Shown in pieces: positions 1-7,486 of a stretch of 64,000 bases of DNA. The notes under the pieces are model-generated. The model made no database searches, was not told the origin of the DNA, and saw only the letters and a program-made list of their open reading frames with translations. The translations under genes were made by a program, and so were the position numbers. Source of the stretch: an uncultured Roseobacter sp. (GTDB lineage Bacteria > Pseudomonadota > Alphaproteobacteria > Rhodobacterales > Rhodobacteraceae); contig NZ_CANLQB010000007.1 of the NCBI RefSeq assembly GCF_947493125.1, forward strand, positions 186,001-250,000. The letters run 5' to 3'. How positions within the stretch are numbered: position 1 is the stretch's first letter; the number at the start of each line of letters is the position of its first letter.

Positions 1-2
1 TC

Positions 3-464
3 GCGGGCAATCTGCAGCGCGCGCAGGGCTGCGGGCATGGGTTGCTCCAACTGGGTGACAAAGACATCCGCACCGGCGATCAGATCGGCGCGCGCCTCGA
101 TATCGGCCTCCCCGATCAGCGCTGCTGCTCCTGGCGCGATGATGATCGCATTGTCGCCGGAGCTTTCTTCCACAAAGATATAGGCTGCTCCGGTATAGCT
201 GTCGGCGATATGATCCACATGCGGTGTGACCTCCGCTGCCGCCCAGGTGTCGAGCGCCAGCTTGGCAAAGTCGTCCTGCCCGAGCTTGGAGATCATATGG
301 GTCTGCGCCCCGATCTTTGCGCAGGCCACCGCCTGGTTCGAGCCTTTGCCGCCCGGCCCAAGCGCAAAGCTGTTGCCCAGAATCGTCTCCCCCATGCGCG
401 GCATGCGGTCTGCCCGATAGGCGGTGTCGGCCACGAAGACCCCAAGGATAACGACCTTGCCCAT
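3..464 (-). CDS. PfkB-family carbohydrate kinase (ribokinase-like), partial
   Basis: The frame opens with ATG at 464 and runs off the left edge, so only about the first 154 residues are present. The start reads MGKVVILGVFVADTAYRADR, followed by the ribokinase substrate-binding motif GGKGSNQAVA near residue 40. The family phosphorylates sugars or related small molecules with ATP in the cytoplasm. The catalytic DTxGAGD motif lies outside the window, so activity cannot be judged. It begins three bases after the stop of the FucU-like gene, so the two are surely co-transcribed. The exact substrate is unknown: ribose is the family default, but the FucU neighbour suggests a deoxysugar pathway. Confidence 0.85.
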   Translation of the reverse strand, partial: MGKVVILGVFVADTAYRADRMPRMGETILGNSFALGPGGKGSNQAVACAKIGAQTHMISKLGQDDFAKLALDTWAAAEVTPHVDHIADSYTGAAYIFVEESSGDNAIIIAPGAAALIGEADIEARADLIAGADVFVTQLEQPMPAALRALQIAR

Positions 465-467
465 GGC

Positions 468-917
468 CTAGGCCTCCGCATCGGGCGGCACGACACCCTT
501 GCGCAGAGCAAAACAGCCATAGAAACGGCGCTCGCCGGTCTGGATCACCGCATAGGCCTGCTTGGCGCGGTCATAGAAGGCGAAGCGTTCGATCCCAAGC
601 ATCTTTGGCCCCGCAACCGCATCGACTTCTGCCTGCACCTCCTCCATGACCGGAAGAATTGTATCTGGCTCGCCGACCACTTCCATCCGGGCCGCGGCAT
701 CGTCCACGAAGGTGTCGATGGGGTAGACCGAAAGCAAGGCGCGCACCACCTCTGCTGCAGGCCGGTCGATTCGCAGCACCTCGCCCAACACGGTTTCCCG
801 CGCCACGCTGTCGGATGGGAAATTCGTGTCCGCGATGATCAGATCATCGCCATGTCCCATAGCACGCAGCGCATAGAGCACATCCGCATTCAGCAGCGGG
901 TCCAATCCTTTGAGCAT
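468..917 (-). CDS. fucU: RbsD/FucU family sugar mutarotase (L-fucose mutarotase type)
   Basis: A 149-residue protein that starts MLKGLDPLL and carries the family signature GHGDDLIIAD around residues 21-31. The length and the N-terminal form fit FucU better than RbsD. Known members interconvert the alpha and beta anomers of L-fucose (FucU) or pyran/furan ribose (RbsD), feeding the correct anomer to the next enzyme. It lies between an SGNH hydrolase and a PfkB kinase in a tight minus-strand operon. A fucose dehydrogenase-type reductase and a fuconolactonase-type hydrolase are encoded about 10 kb away, which supports a fucose or fucose-like substrate. The substrate assignment is inference. Confidence 0.85.
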   Translation of the reverse strand: MLKGLDPLLNADVLYALRAMGHGDDLIIADTNFPSDSVARETVLGEVLRIDRPAAEVVRALLSVYPIDTFVDDAAARMEVVGEPDTILPVMEEVQAEVDAVAGPKMLGIERFAFYDRAKQAYAVIQTGERRFYGCFALRKGVVPPDAEA

Positions 918-935
918 GTCGTCGTCCTTCCTTGA

Positions 936-1586
936 TCAGTCCTTGAAGATCTCTCGTACGGCCGTGGCCAACGCCGCACCGATGGCGGCATGAGCCGCTG
1001 AGGAGAGATGAACGCCGTCCACCGGATCAACCTCCGCCACGGCGCTCATATCCGCGAAATGTACGCCCTGCCGTTCTGCCACAGCGGCGATCAGGCGCGG
1101 CACCTCGACAGACTTGGCCTCCGCTCCCGCAAAGGTCTGCGCCAGCACGCCCGCTTCCCTGACACACGCCGGCGCCGCCAGCAGGACCTCGGGTGCAGCC
1201 GCGCCCGGCCCGCTGTCCGATGCCTGAATGTCGCACGCAAGCCGTCGCACCCCCAGGGCCACATCATACGCGGACTGCCCGAAGCGTGCCTTGAGGTCAT
1301 TCGTCCCCAGCATGACGATCACCAGATCCAGGGGCCGATGCGTCTCCAGAAGCACCGGCAGCGCAGCCTGCCCGTTTTTGTGTGGCCCCTCGATGGGGTC
1401 CGCAAAAATCGCTGTGCGCCCGGGATGGCCTTCGGCGATGACCTCCCAGTCAGCTTCCAGATCCGCCGCCATCACAGTGGGCCAGCGCTCTGCCCGCGGA
1501 TGGCGTCGCCGGTCACTTGCCGTGCGCATTGCGCAGGTGCCATGGGTGTTGCTGTCGCCGAAACAGAGGATGGTGCGGGCGGCCAT
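936..1586 (-). CDS. SGNH/GDSL-type hydrolase
   Basis: A 216-residue protein using the ATG at 1586, five bases after the ABC ATPase stop; a longer upstream frame would overlap that gene. The SGNH blocks are present: CFGDSNTHG with the nucleophile serine near residue 10, a block I-III region with GHPGRT, LGTNDLK supplying the Asn, and DGVHLS supplying the Asp/His pair. These enzymes are esterases or deacetylases. Beside a sugar importer, removal of acetyl groups from an imported oligosaccharide or sugar is plausible. There is no signal peptide, so it should act in the cytoplasm. The substrate is not known. Confidence 0.85.
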   Translation of the reverse strand: MAARTILCFGDSNTHGTCAMRTASDRRRHPRAERWPTVMAADLEADWEVIAEGHPGRTAIFADPIEGPHKNGQAALPVLLETHRPLDLVIVMLGTNDLKARFGQSAYDVALGVRRLACDIQASDSGPGAAAPEVLLAAPACVREAGVLAQTFAGAEAKSVEVPRLIAAVAERQGVHFADMSAVAEVDPVDGVHLSSAAHAAIGAALATAVREIFKD

Positions 1587-1591
1587 GGCCG

Positions 1592-2641
1592 CTATCCAAT
1601 CCGCCGCCCGGTGCCGGCATCGAAGCAATGCAGATGTGCCGGATCAGGCCGAAGGGAGATAGTCTGTCCCGGCGCAAACTCATGGCGTTCACGGAAGACT
1701 GCGGTGATGTCCTGGCCGCCAAAGGTGAGAAACACCATGGTCTCGGAGCCGGTCGGCTCCACCACCTTGACCTGCATGGGCAGACCCTCACCCTCCCCCA
1801 CCAGCCGGAGATGCTCCGGACGTACACCAAGGCGCACAGGCCCCGAAGCGATACTGTCGGGGTACGGCAGCTCATGTCCGCCGAGATCGATGACCCCGGT
1901 CTTGAGCTGGCCGTCGATCAGGTTCATGGAAGGCGCACCGATGAAGGTGGCGACGAATTCGTTGGCGGGGTGATCGTAAAGCTCGAGCGGCGTGCCGACC
2001 TGTTCGATCCGGCCCGCCTGCATCACGACGATGCGGTCTGCCAGGGTCATCGCCTCGATCTGATCATGCGTGACAAAAACGGTTGTCGTCTTGAGCCTCT
2101 GGTGCAACTCCTTGATTTCCGTGCGCATTTGAATGCGCAGCTTGGCATCGAGGTTCGACAGCGGCTCGTCGAAGAGAAACACCTGCGGGTCGCGCACGAT
2201 GGCGCGGCCCATGGCCACACGCTGCCGCTGCCCGCCGGAGAGATGCCGGGGCTTGCGATCCAGATATTCCGTCAGGCTCAAGATCTCCGCCGCCTCCTTG
2301 ACGCGGCGCGCGATCTCACCCTTGTCCGTCTTCGCAACCTTCAGGGCAAAGCCCATATTCTCGGCCACGGACTTGTGCGGATAGAGCGCATAAGTCTGAA
2401 AGACCATGGCGATATCCCGCTGGGCGGGTGGCAGATTGTTCACCACCCGGCCCCCGATGGCGATGGTGCCGCCGTTGATCGGCTCCAGCCCCGCAATCAT
2501 CCGCAGAAGTGTGGATTTGCCGCATCCGGAGGGGCCCACGAGAGCCACGAATTCGCCATCCTGGATATCGATATTGACCCCATGAATGACCTGCACAGCA
2601 CCGTAGGATTTCGTGATGTCCTGAATTGTGACACCGGCCAT
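1592..2641 (-). CDS. ugpC: sugar ABC transporter ATP-binding protein (UgpC/MalK type)
   Basis: A 349-residue ATPase of the CUT1 class. Walker A is GPSGCGKST near residue 37, the Q-loop region reads FQTYALYPHKSV, the ABC signature is LSGGQRQRVAMGRA, Walker B is VFLFDEPLSNLDAK, and the switch histidine is in FVTHDQIEAMTLADR. A C-terminal regulatory (TOBE-like) domain follows, as in MalK and UgpC, so the length is normal. It probably energises the two permeases at 4922-6936 that work with the binding protein at 2859. It heads the minus-strand operon with the SGNH hydrolase, FucU and kinase genes, and is divergent from the binding-protein gene. The ugpC symbol names the subfamily, not the substrate. 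Confidence 0.93.
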   Translation of the reverse strand: MAGVTIQDITKSYGAVQVIHGVNIDIQDGEFVALVGPSGCGKSTLLRMIAGLEPINGGTIAIGGRVVNNLPPAQRDIAMVFQTYALYPHKSVAENMGFALKVAKTDKGEIARRVKEAAEILSLTEYLDRKPRHLSGGQRQRVAMGRAIVRDPQVFLFDEPLSNLDAKLRIQMRTEIKELHQRLKTTTVFVTHDQIEAMTLADRIVVMQAGRIEQVGTPLELYDHPANEFVATFIGAPSMNLIDGQLKTGVIDLGGHELPYPDSIASGPVRLGVRPEHLRLVGEGEGLPMQVKVVEPTGSETMVFLTFGGQDITAVFRERHEFAPGQTISLRPDPAHLHCFDAGTGRRIG

Positions 2642-2718
2642 GTCCTGCCTCCCCCGCCTTCGAATTTCGATGCTAGAGAAAGGGGTTTGCCTTGTCTACG
2701 CCCGGCACGAGGCATTTG

Positions 2719-2746
2719 TTGACTTGAGGTAAATCTCGACCATAGT
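2719..2746 (+). promoter_or_regulatory. possible sigma-70 promoter for the binding-protein gene
   Basis: TTGACT at 2719-2724 is followed after 16 bases by CATAGT at 2741-2746, a moderate match to -35/-10 boxes. It sits about 110 bases before the chosen start at 2859 in the divergent intergenic stretch. This is only a consensus match by eye. Confidence 0.35.
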
Positions 2747-2858
2747 GACATTTCGTGGGGGGATCATCTGGCACTGCGACCAAGAACGCGACACATCAAA
2801 ACCGCGCGGCCATCTGCCCACCGACAAGACCTGTCACAGAAATCCAGGGAGGATGGAT

Positions 2859-4487
2859 ATGAAAGTAGAGCTCTACAACTACATCAGAGCGGCCCAGAAA
2901 ATGAACCGGCGTCAGTTGCTGAAAGGCAGTGCCGCGCTGGGTGCCGTGGCGATGATGCCGAAGGGCGCGGCCCAAGCTGACGGGCACGGCAACGTGCGGG
3001 CGGAGATCCTCAAGATCCCCGGTGTGGGCGCAGGCTCGCCGACCGACAGCGACTGGCAAAAGGTGGGCGAGCTGTGCCTTGGCGCCACCAGGGAGAACGT
3101 GGCCGAGGGGGAGTTCGCAGGGGTCGAGCTCACCTTCATGGGGCTCAACAACCAGAACCTGCACAACTTCCTGTTTCGTGGCTTTCTGAAACCCTGGGAG
3201 GCTTACACCGGCGCCAAGATCAACTGGATCGACCTGGCCCAAGCCGACTACAACGCGCGCCTGCAGCAGTCGATTGCGACCGGCACGGTGGATTTCGACA
3301 TCATCGAAATGGGTGCCCCGTTCGAGGGTGACGTGCTCGGCCGCGGCATGGCCTCCGAGATGCCCGACTGGGTCAAGGAGCAGATCGACATGGATGACTA
3401 TGTCGACTACCTCAAGGATCCCGTGGGCACCTGGGACGGCAAGACCTATCGGGTCTCCATCGACGGTGATTGCCATTCGTTTGCGTATCGTAAGGATTAC
3501 TTCGGCCCCGATGGCATCGGCGGCGCTGAGGTGCCGACCACCTGGCAGGAGATCAACGCGGTCAGTAAGGAATTGATTGGCAAGGAAGATCCGCTCACCG
3601 GCCTGCCCGCGCATGGCTATCTCGACCCCCTGAAAGGCTGGGGGGGTTTCGGCTTCTACTTCCTCGAAAACCGGGCGGCCGCTTACGCCAAGCATCCGAA
3701 CAGCCCCGCATGGCTCTTCGATCCGGAGACCATGACGCCGATGGTCAACAACCCCGCGTGGGTGCAGGCGATCCAGGACGTGATGGACCTGATCGAAGCG
3801 GGCGCCTACCCCGCAGACCAGATCAACGCGGACCCGGGCACCACCGCGTTCCAGCAGTTCCTCGCCGGCACCGGCTCGATGCTGATGTGGTGGGGTGACG
3901 TGGGCTCCTCGGCGCGCACGTCCGACACCTCGGTGGTCGGCGACGTGGTGGGCTTTGGCATCAACCCGGCCTCCGACCGCGTCTACAATGCGCAAGCGGG
4001 CGCATGGGAAGAGACCCACAACGAGGCGCCCAACATGGCCTATATCGGCTGGGGCGTTTACGTGATGGCGACGGTCGAAGGCGATGAGACGAAGAAGAAG
4101 GCGGCCTGGTCTGCGGCGGCCCATCTGGGCGGCAAGGACCTGTCGCTCTGGGCCTCGGCCTACCCCTCGGGTTTCCAACCCTACCGCCAGTCGCATTTCC
4201 AGTTCGAGGAGTGGGAAGAGGCCGGCTACGACCGCGCCTTCATCGAGGACTATCTCGGCTCGAACGCGGACAGCTACAACCACCCCAATGCCGCCATCGA
4301 GCCGCGCATTCCGGGCATCTTCCAATACTACTCGGTCGCTGAGGACGAGCTCGCGAAGGGCTATGCGGGACAGTATGGGTCGGCCCAGGAAACGGCCGAT
4401 GCCATCGCAGCCGCCTGGGAGAAGATCACCGACCAGATCGGACGCGAGAACCAGATCGCGCTCTACAAGGCGTCGCTGGGTCTCTGA
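2859..4487 (+). CDS. extracellular solute-binding protein of an ABC sugar importer, Tat-exported
   Basis: A 542-residue periplasmic binding protein. ATG at 2859 is preferred because AGGGAGG ends about six bases upstream; a second ATG at 2853 lies too close to it. The N-terminus holds a twin-arginine-like signal, MNRRQLLKGSAALGAVAMM, after a short lead, suggesting folded export by Tat. The body carries family-typical stretches (WIDLAQADYNARLQQSIATG; GTGSMLMWWGDVGSSA), and the length is at the upper end of the UgpB/MalE-type range. Two permease genes follow after a terminator and a 430-base gap. The ligand is probably a sugar or oligosaccharide, with the fucose-type neighbours as a hint only. 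Confidence 0.9.
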   Translation: MKVELYNYIRAAQKMNRRQLLKGSAALGAVAMMPKGAAQADGHGNVRAEILKIPGVGAGSPTDSDWQKVGELCLGATRENVAEGEFAGVELTFMGLNNQNLHNFLFRGFLKPWEAYTGAKINWIDLAQADYNARLQQSIATGTVDFDIIEMGAPFEGDVLGRGMASEMPDWVKEQIDMDDYVDYLKDPVGTWDGKTYRVSIDGDCHSFAYRKDYFGPDGIGGAEVPTTWQEINAVSKELIGKEDPLTGLPAHGYLDPLKGWGGFGFYFLENRAAAYAKHPNSPAWLFDPETMTPMVNNPAWVQAIQDVMDLIEAGAYPADQINADPGTTAFQQFLAGTGSMLMWWGDVGSSARTSDTSVVGDVVGFGINPASDRVYNAQAGAWEETHNEAPNMAYIGWGVYVMATVEGDETKKKAAWSAAAHLGGKDLSLWASAYPSGFQPYRQSHFQFEEWEEAGYDRAFIEDYLGSNADSYNHPNAAIEPRIPGIFQYYSVAEDELAKGYAGQYGSAQETADAIAAAWEKITDQIGRENQIALYKASLGL

Positions 4488-4508
4488 GCGACCTCACCGG
4501 ACAGACCG

Positions 4509-4538
4509 AAAAAGGCGCGGGACCCCTCGCGCCTTTTT
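4509..4538 (+). terminator. rho-independent terminator after the binding-protein gene
   Basis: The arm AAAAAGGCGCG (4509-4519) pairs perfectly with CGCGCCTTTTT (4528-4538) around an 8-base loop, 22 bases after the stop codon. The T-run gives a textbook terminator. It would let the binding protein be made in excess over the permeases. Confidence 0.85.
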
Positions 4539-4652
4539 CACGGTCGCGCCCTCTGCATGAAAGGTTAACGCCGCGCCCGCGCAACGGGGCAAGCGCCCGA
4601 AATGCCAAACCTCCTGGATCCCCCGCACATCCCTTGTTTTCCTGAAAATCCG

Positions 4653-4707
4653 ACGTCGGTATCATGTCGGTATTACGTCGGTATTGCGTCGGTGTCCGTG
4701 TCGGCAT
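4653..4707. repeat. tandem 11-bp direct repeats (about 4-5 units)
   Basis: Units ACGTCGGTATC, ATGTCGGTATT, ACGTCGGTATT and GCGTCGGTGTC follow each other without gaps (4653-4696), and a degenerate fifth unit, CGTGTCGGCATC, ends near 4708. All share GTCGGTAT or a close variant. The 11-base period is close to one helical turn, so bound proteins would sit on one face of the DNA. The array lies in the 434-base gap (4488-4921) between the binding-protein terminator and the permease genes. No gene was found in that gap. Confidence 0.7.
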
Positions 4708-4921
4708 CGGAACCGCTTTGCGCGGTTTCAGCGCCCATCGGCGCCGTTTCTGAAGACCTCGTAACCCGGGCGCGCGCAACGCTGACACAGAGCCACCGCC
4801 CGCAGCAGAGCGGACCCCCGGGGGGTGCAGGTCCGGTGGGGCTTGCGCCACCGCCTCGGGCGCCATCCCGCGCTGCCGAAAGGGGGTTAACAGCTTCCCC
4901 CGACAGCGCTAACGTCGCCCC

Positions 4922-6025
4922 ATGAGCACTGAAGGCGACCTGCTGCACACCGTCACGGCGGATGATATCTCTGACACACGCAGGCGTCTGGGCCGGGTCA
5001 TGGTCTGGGGCACCGCCGCGCTGGTGCTGGGGCTCGCCGGTCTGCAGTTCGCGCATGAGACCGGACGGACAGAGCTGGGGTTCGCCACCTGGCGGCCCGT
5101 GCTCTACGCCTATCTGCTCTGGGCCACCGCGCTCTGCTGGGCACAGGTTCTGGTGCGCGGGGAAAGCGGCAAACGCGCGCTTTTCGTGCTGCCCGCCGCC
5201 CTCTTCGTGATCAGCCTCGTGATCTTCCCGCTGCTCTTTGCGCTCTATATTTCCTTCACCGACTGGAACCTCGCCTCGCTCGACGGCGCGCGCCCCAATG
5301 GCTGGGACAACATGCGCCAGATGTGGGGCGATGCCTTCTACTGGAACGCGCTGAAGAACATGGTCTACTACGTGGCCGCCGTCAGCGTGGAATATGTGAT
5401 CGCCTTTGGCCTCGCGCTTCTGCTCAACGCGCAGATCCGGGCGCGCAAGTTCTTTCGGGTGGTCTTCCTGTTGCCCTTGATGCTGAGCCCCGTGGCCGTC
5501 AGCTGGATGGTTGGCAAGTCGATGCTGGAGGTGCGCTTTGGCCCGGTCTCGCGCGTCGTGCGCGAGATGGGCTTCGAGCCCAGCTTCTTCGGCACGCCCG
5601 AGATGGCGCGTTTCATGATCATGGCGATGGATGCCTGGACCTTCATTCCCTTCATGATGATCATGCTGCTCGCCGGCCTGCAGGCCCTGCCGCGCGAGGT
5701 GATCGAGGCCAGCAAGGTCGATGGCGCCAGCGGCTGGCAGAGCTTCAAGGAGGTGATCTTCCCGCTGATGCTGCCCGTGTCGGTCACGGCCATTGTGATC
5801 CGGATCATCTTCAAGCTGAAGCTGGCGGATATCATCATCAACGTCACCTCGGGGGGGCCCGGAGGCGCCACGGACAGTGTGACAAGCTTCATTTTCCGCG
5901 AGTACCGTGACCGGTCGAATGTGGGCTATGGCACCCTGCTGGCGGTCATCTACCTCATTCTCATCATCCTCTTCGTGACGGCTTTCCTGAAGCTGGTGAG
6001 CCGCTGGATGGAGCGCCCGGCATGA
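4922..6025 (+). CDS. ABC sugar transporter permease (MalF/UgpA type)
   Basis: A 367-residue inner-membrane protein. About eight hydrophobic segments can be seen, including two extra ones in the first 90 residues (MVWGTAALVLGLAGL; VLYAYLLWATALCWAQ) before the usual six. The cytoplasmic EAA loop that contacts the ATPase reads EVIEASKVDGASGWQSFKEV with the family Gly. No strong ribosome binding site precedes the ATG, so the start could be slightly different. Its stop overlaps the next permease start by four bases (ATGA), the usual coupling in CUT1 importers. The partner ATPase gene is on the opposite strand at 1592. Confidence 0.9.
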   Translation: MSTEGDLLHTVTADDISDTRRRLGRVMVWGTAALVLGLAGLQFAHETGRTELGFATWRPVLYAYLLWATALCWAQVLVRGESGKRALFVLPAALFVISLVIFPLLFALYISFTDWNLASLDGARPNGWDNMRQMWGDAFYWNALKNMVYYVAAVSVEYVIAFGLALLLNAQIRARKFFRVVFLLPLMLSPVAVSWMVGKSMLEVRFGPVSRVVREMGFEPSFFGTPEMARFMIMAMDAWTFIPFMMIMLLAGLQALPREVIEASKVDGASGWQSFKEVIFPLMLPVSVTAIVIRIIFKLKLADIIINVTSGGPGGATDSVTSFIFREYRDRSNVGYGTLLAVIYLILIILFVTAFLKLVSRWMERPA

Positions 6026-6936
6026 GTGCGATTTTCAAGGATGACGCTGCGGACCGGACAGTGCAGGTCAAATGGTGGTCGAGCCGTGTGGCGATCTATG
6101 CGGCTCTCCTCCTCTGGGCCTTTGTCTGTCTTTTTCCGATCTACTGGACGCTGACGACCTCCTTCAAGCTGGCGCCGGATGTCATGCGCGGCAATATGAT
6201 CCCCTTCGTGGACTACACCCCGAAGTGGAAGGGCTGGGAGAGCCTGGGGCTGTCGCCACGCCTCATCGGCGAGGTCTCGACGGTGCGCGAGGAGTTCCTG
6301 AAGCGGTTCTGGAACTCCGCCGTGGTGGCGCTCTCGGCGTCCACACTGGCCGTTGTGCTGGGCTCGCTGGCGGCTTACGGGCTGTCGCGCTTCAATTACC
6401 GCTTTGGCGTCATGAAGAATTCCGACATCTCGTTTTTCTTCCTCAGCCAGATGATCCTGCCGCCGGTGGTGCTCGCGCTGCCGTTTCTGGTGCTCTACCG
6501 CTCGCTCGACCTGCTCGACAGCCGCATCGGGCTGATCCTGCTCTACACGCTGATGGTGCTGCCCATCGTGATCTGGATCATGCGCGATCAGTTTCAGGGC
6601 ATTCCCGTCGAATTGGAAGAGGCCGCCCTCGTCGACGGCCTGGGCATCTGGGGTGCGTTCCTGCAGATCGTATTGCCCATCGCGCTGCCGGGCATGGTGG
6701 CGGCCTTCATCCTCAGCCTGGTGCTCTGCTGGAACGAGTACTTCTTTGCCGCCCTGCTGAGTTCCACCAATGCCACGACGCTGCCCGTGATGGTGGCGAG
6801 CCAGACCGGATCGCAGGGGATCAACTGGTGGTCGATGGCAGCGCTGTCCTCTGCGGCAATCCTGCCTTTGATCGTGGTGGCGATCTTCCTGGAAAAATAC
6901 ATCATCAAGGGTATGGCGGCAGGCGCAGTGAAGTGA
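6022..6936 (+). CDS. ABC sugar transporter permease (MalG/UgpE type)
   Basis: A 304-residue inner-membrane permease with about six transmembrane helices. The first is near residues 20-45 (AIYAALLLWAFVCLFPIYW), and a large periplasmic loop follows. The EAA loop is ELEEAALVDGLGIWGAFLQIVLP near residues 195-217. The C-terminus ends EKYIIKGMAAGAVK, as is typical for MalG-type subunits. It is translationally coupled to the upstream permease through an ATGA overlap. It completes the transmembrane channel of the importer whose ATPase is divergent at 1592-2641. Confidence 0.92.
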   Translation: MSAIFKDDAADRTVQVKWWSSRVAIYAALLLWAFVCLFPIYWTLTTSFKLAPDVMRGNMIPFVDYTPKWKGWESLGLSPRLIGEVSTVREEFLKRFWNSAVVALSASTLAVVLGSLAAYGLSRFNYRFGVMKNSDISFFFLSQMILPPVVLALPFLVLYRSLDLLDSRIGLILLYTLMVLPIVIWIMRDQFQGIPVELEEAALVDGLGIWGAFLQIVLPIALPGMVAAFILSLVLCWNEYFFAALLSSTNATTLPVMVASQTGSQGINWWSMAALSSAAILPLIVVAIFLEKYIIKGMAAGAVK

Positions 6937-6988
6937 GGGGACTCAGCCGTGGTTGTGATATGTCTGGCGCAGCAAGGGAGGGTGGATC

Positions 6989-7342
6989 ATGTCCTATGTG
7001 GATGGCTTCGTGGCCGCTGTGCCAACTGACAAGAAGCAGGCATTTCTGGAGCACGCGCGGATCTCGGGCGAGGTGTTCAAGCGGCACGGCGCGCTGAAGA
7101 CCGTGGAAAACTGGGGAGATGACGTGCCCGCCGGAGAGGTCACCTCCTTTCCCATGGCGGTGCAGTGTGGCGCGGACGAGACCGTGGTGTTCTCCTGGGT
7201 GGTCTGGCCGTCGAAAGACGCGCGCGATGCAGGCTGGGCGAAGATCATGGAAGACCCGGAGATGGCCCCGGATGTGAACCCGATGCCATTTGACGGCAAA
7301 CGCCTGATCTTCGGCGGCTTCGAGACCGTCCTGGACGTCTAG
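6989..7342 (+). CDS. DUF1428 family protein
   Basis: A 117-residue cytoplasmic protein that starts MSYVDGFVAAVPTDKKQAF and ends LIFGGFETVLDV. Both are recognisable ends of the DUF1428 family, a small ferredoxin-like alpha/beta-fold protein of unknown role. AGGGAGG lies about eight bases before ATG at 6989. It follows the permease gene by 52 bases and may be read from the same transcript. Two strong hairpins follow it. Nothing in the sequence ties it to sugar uptake. Confidence 0.85.
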   Translation: MSYVDGFVAAVPTDKKQAFLEHARISGEVFKRHGALKTVENWGDDVPAGEVTSFPMAVQCGADETVVFSWVVWPSKDARDAGWAKIMEDPEMAPDVNPMPFDGKRLIFGGFETVLDV

Positions 7343-7366
7343 AGCGAAACCTCTGTGCGGGGGGTG

Positions 7367-7418
7367 GCGCCGCTGCCGGGCGGGCCGCGCCTTGGCGCGG
7401 CCCGCCCGGCAGCGGCGC
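7367..7418. terminator. long perfect hairpin between convergent genes (25-bp stem)
   Basis: The arm 7367-7391 pairs perfectly with 7394-7418 around a 2-base TT spacer and is almost purely G and C. It lies 24 bases after the DUF1428 stop and, with the next hairpin, separates convergent genes. It probably acts as a bidirectional transcription stop, though there is no U-tract. Its near-cruciform perfection is unusual. Confidence 0.6.
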
Positions 7419-7421
7419 TCC

Positions 7422-7469
7422 GGTCCGGTTGCGCGCCGGCCCCTTTCGGGGCCGGCGCGCAACCGGACC
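7422..7469. terminator. second perfect hairpin between convergent genes (22-bp stem)
   Basis: The arm 7422-7443 pairs perfectly with 7448-7469 around a TTTC loop. It starts three bases after the first hairpin ends and stops 17 bases before the stop of the convergent kinase gene at 7487. Both hairpins are symmetric, so either strand would fold when transcribed. Confidence 0.6.
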
Positions 7470-7486
7470 TCTCTCTGCACCTTCCG

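Noticed and set aside
2796-4325. 509-codon minus-strand open frame
   Set aside because: It is antisense to the solute-binding protein gene, which has a clear signal peptide, ribosome site and terminator. The antisense product has no recognisable motif.
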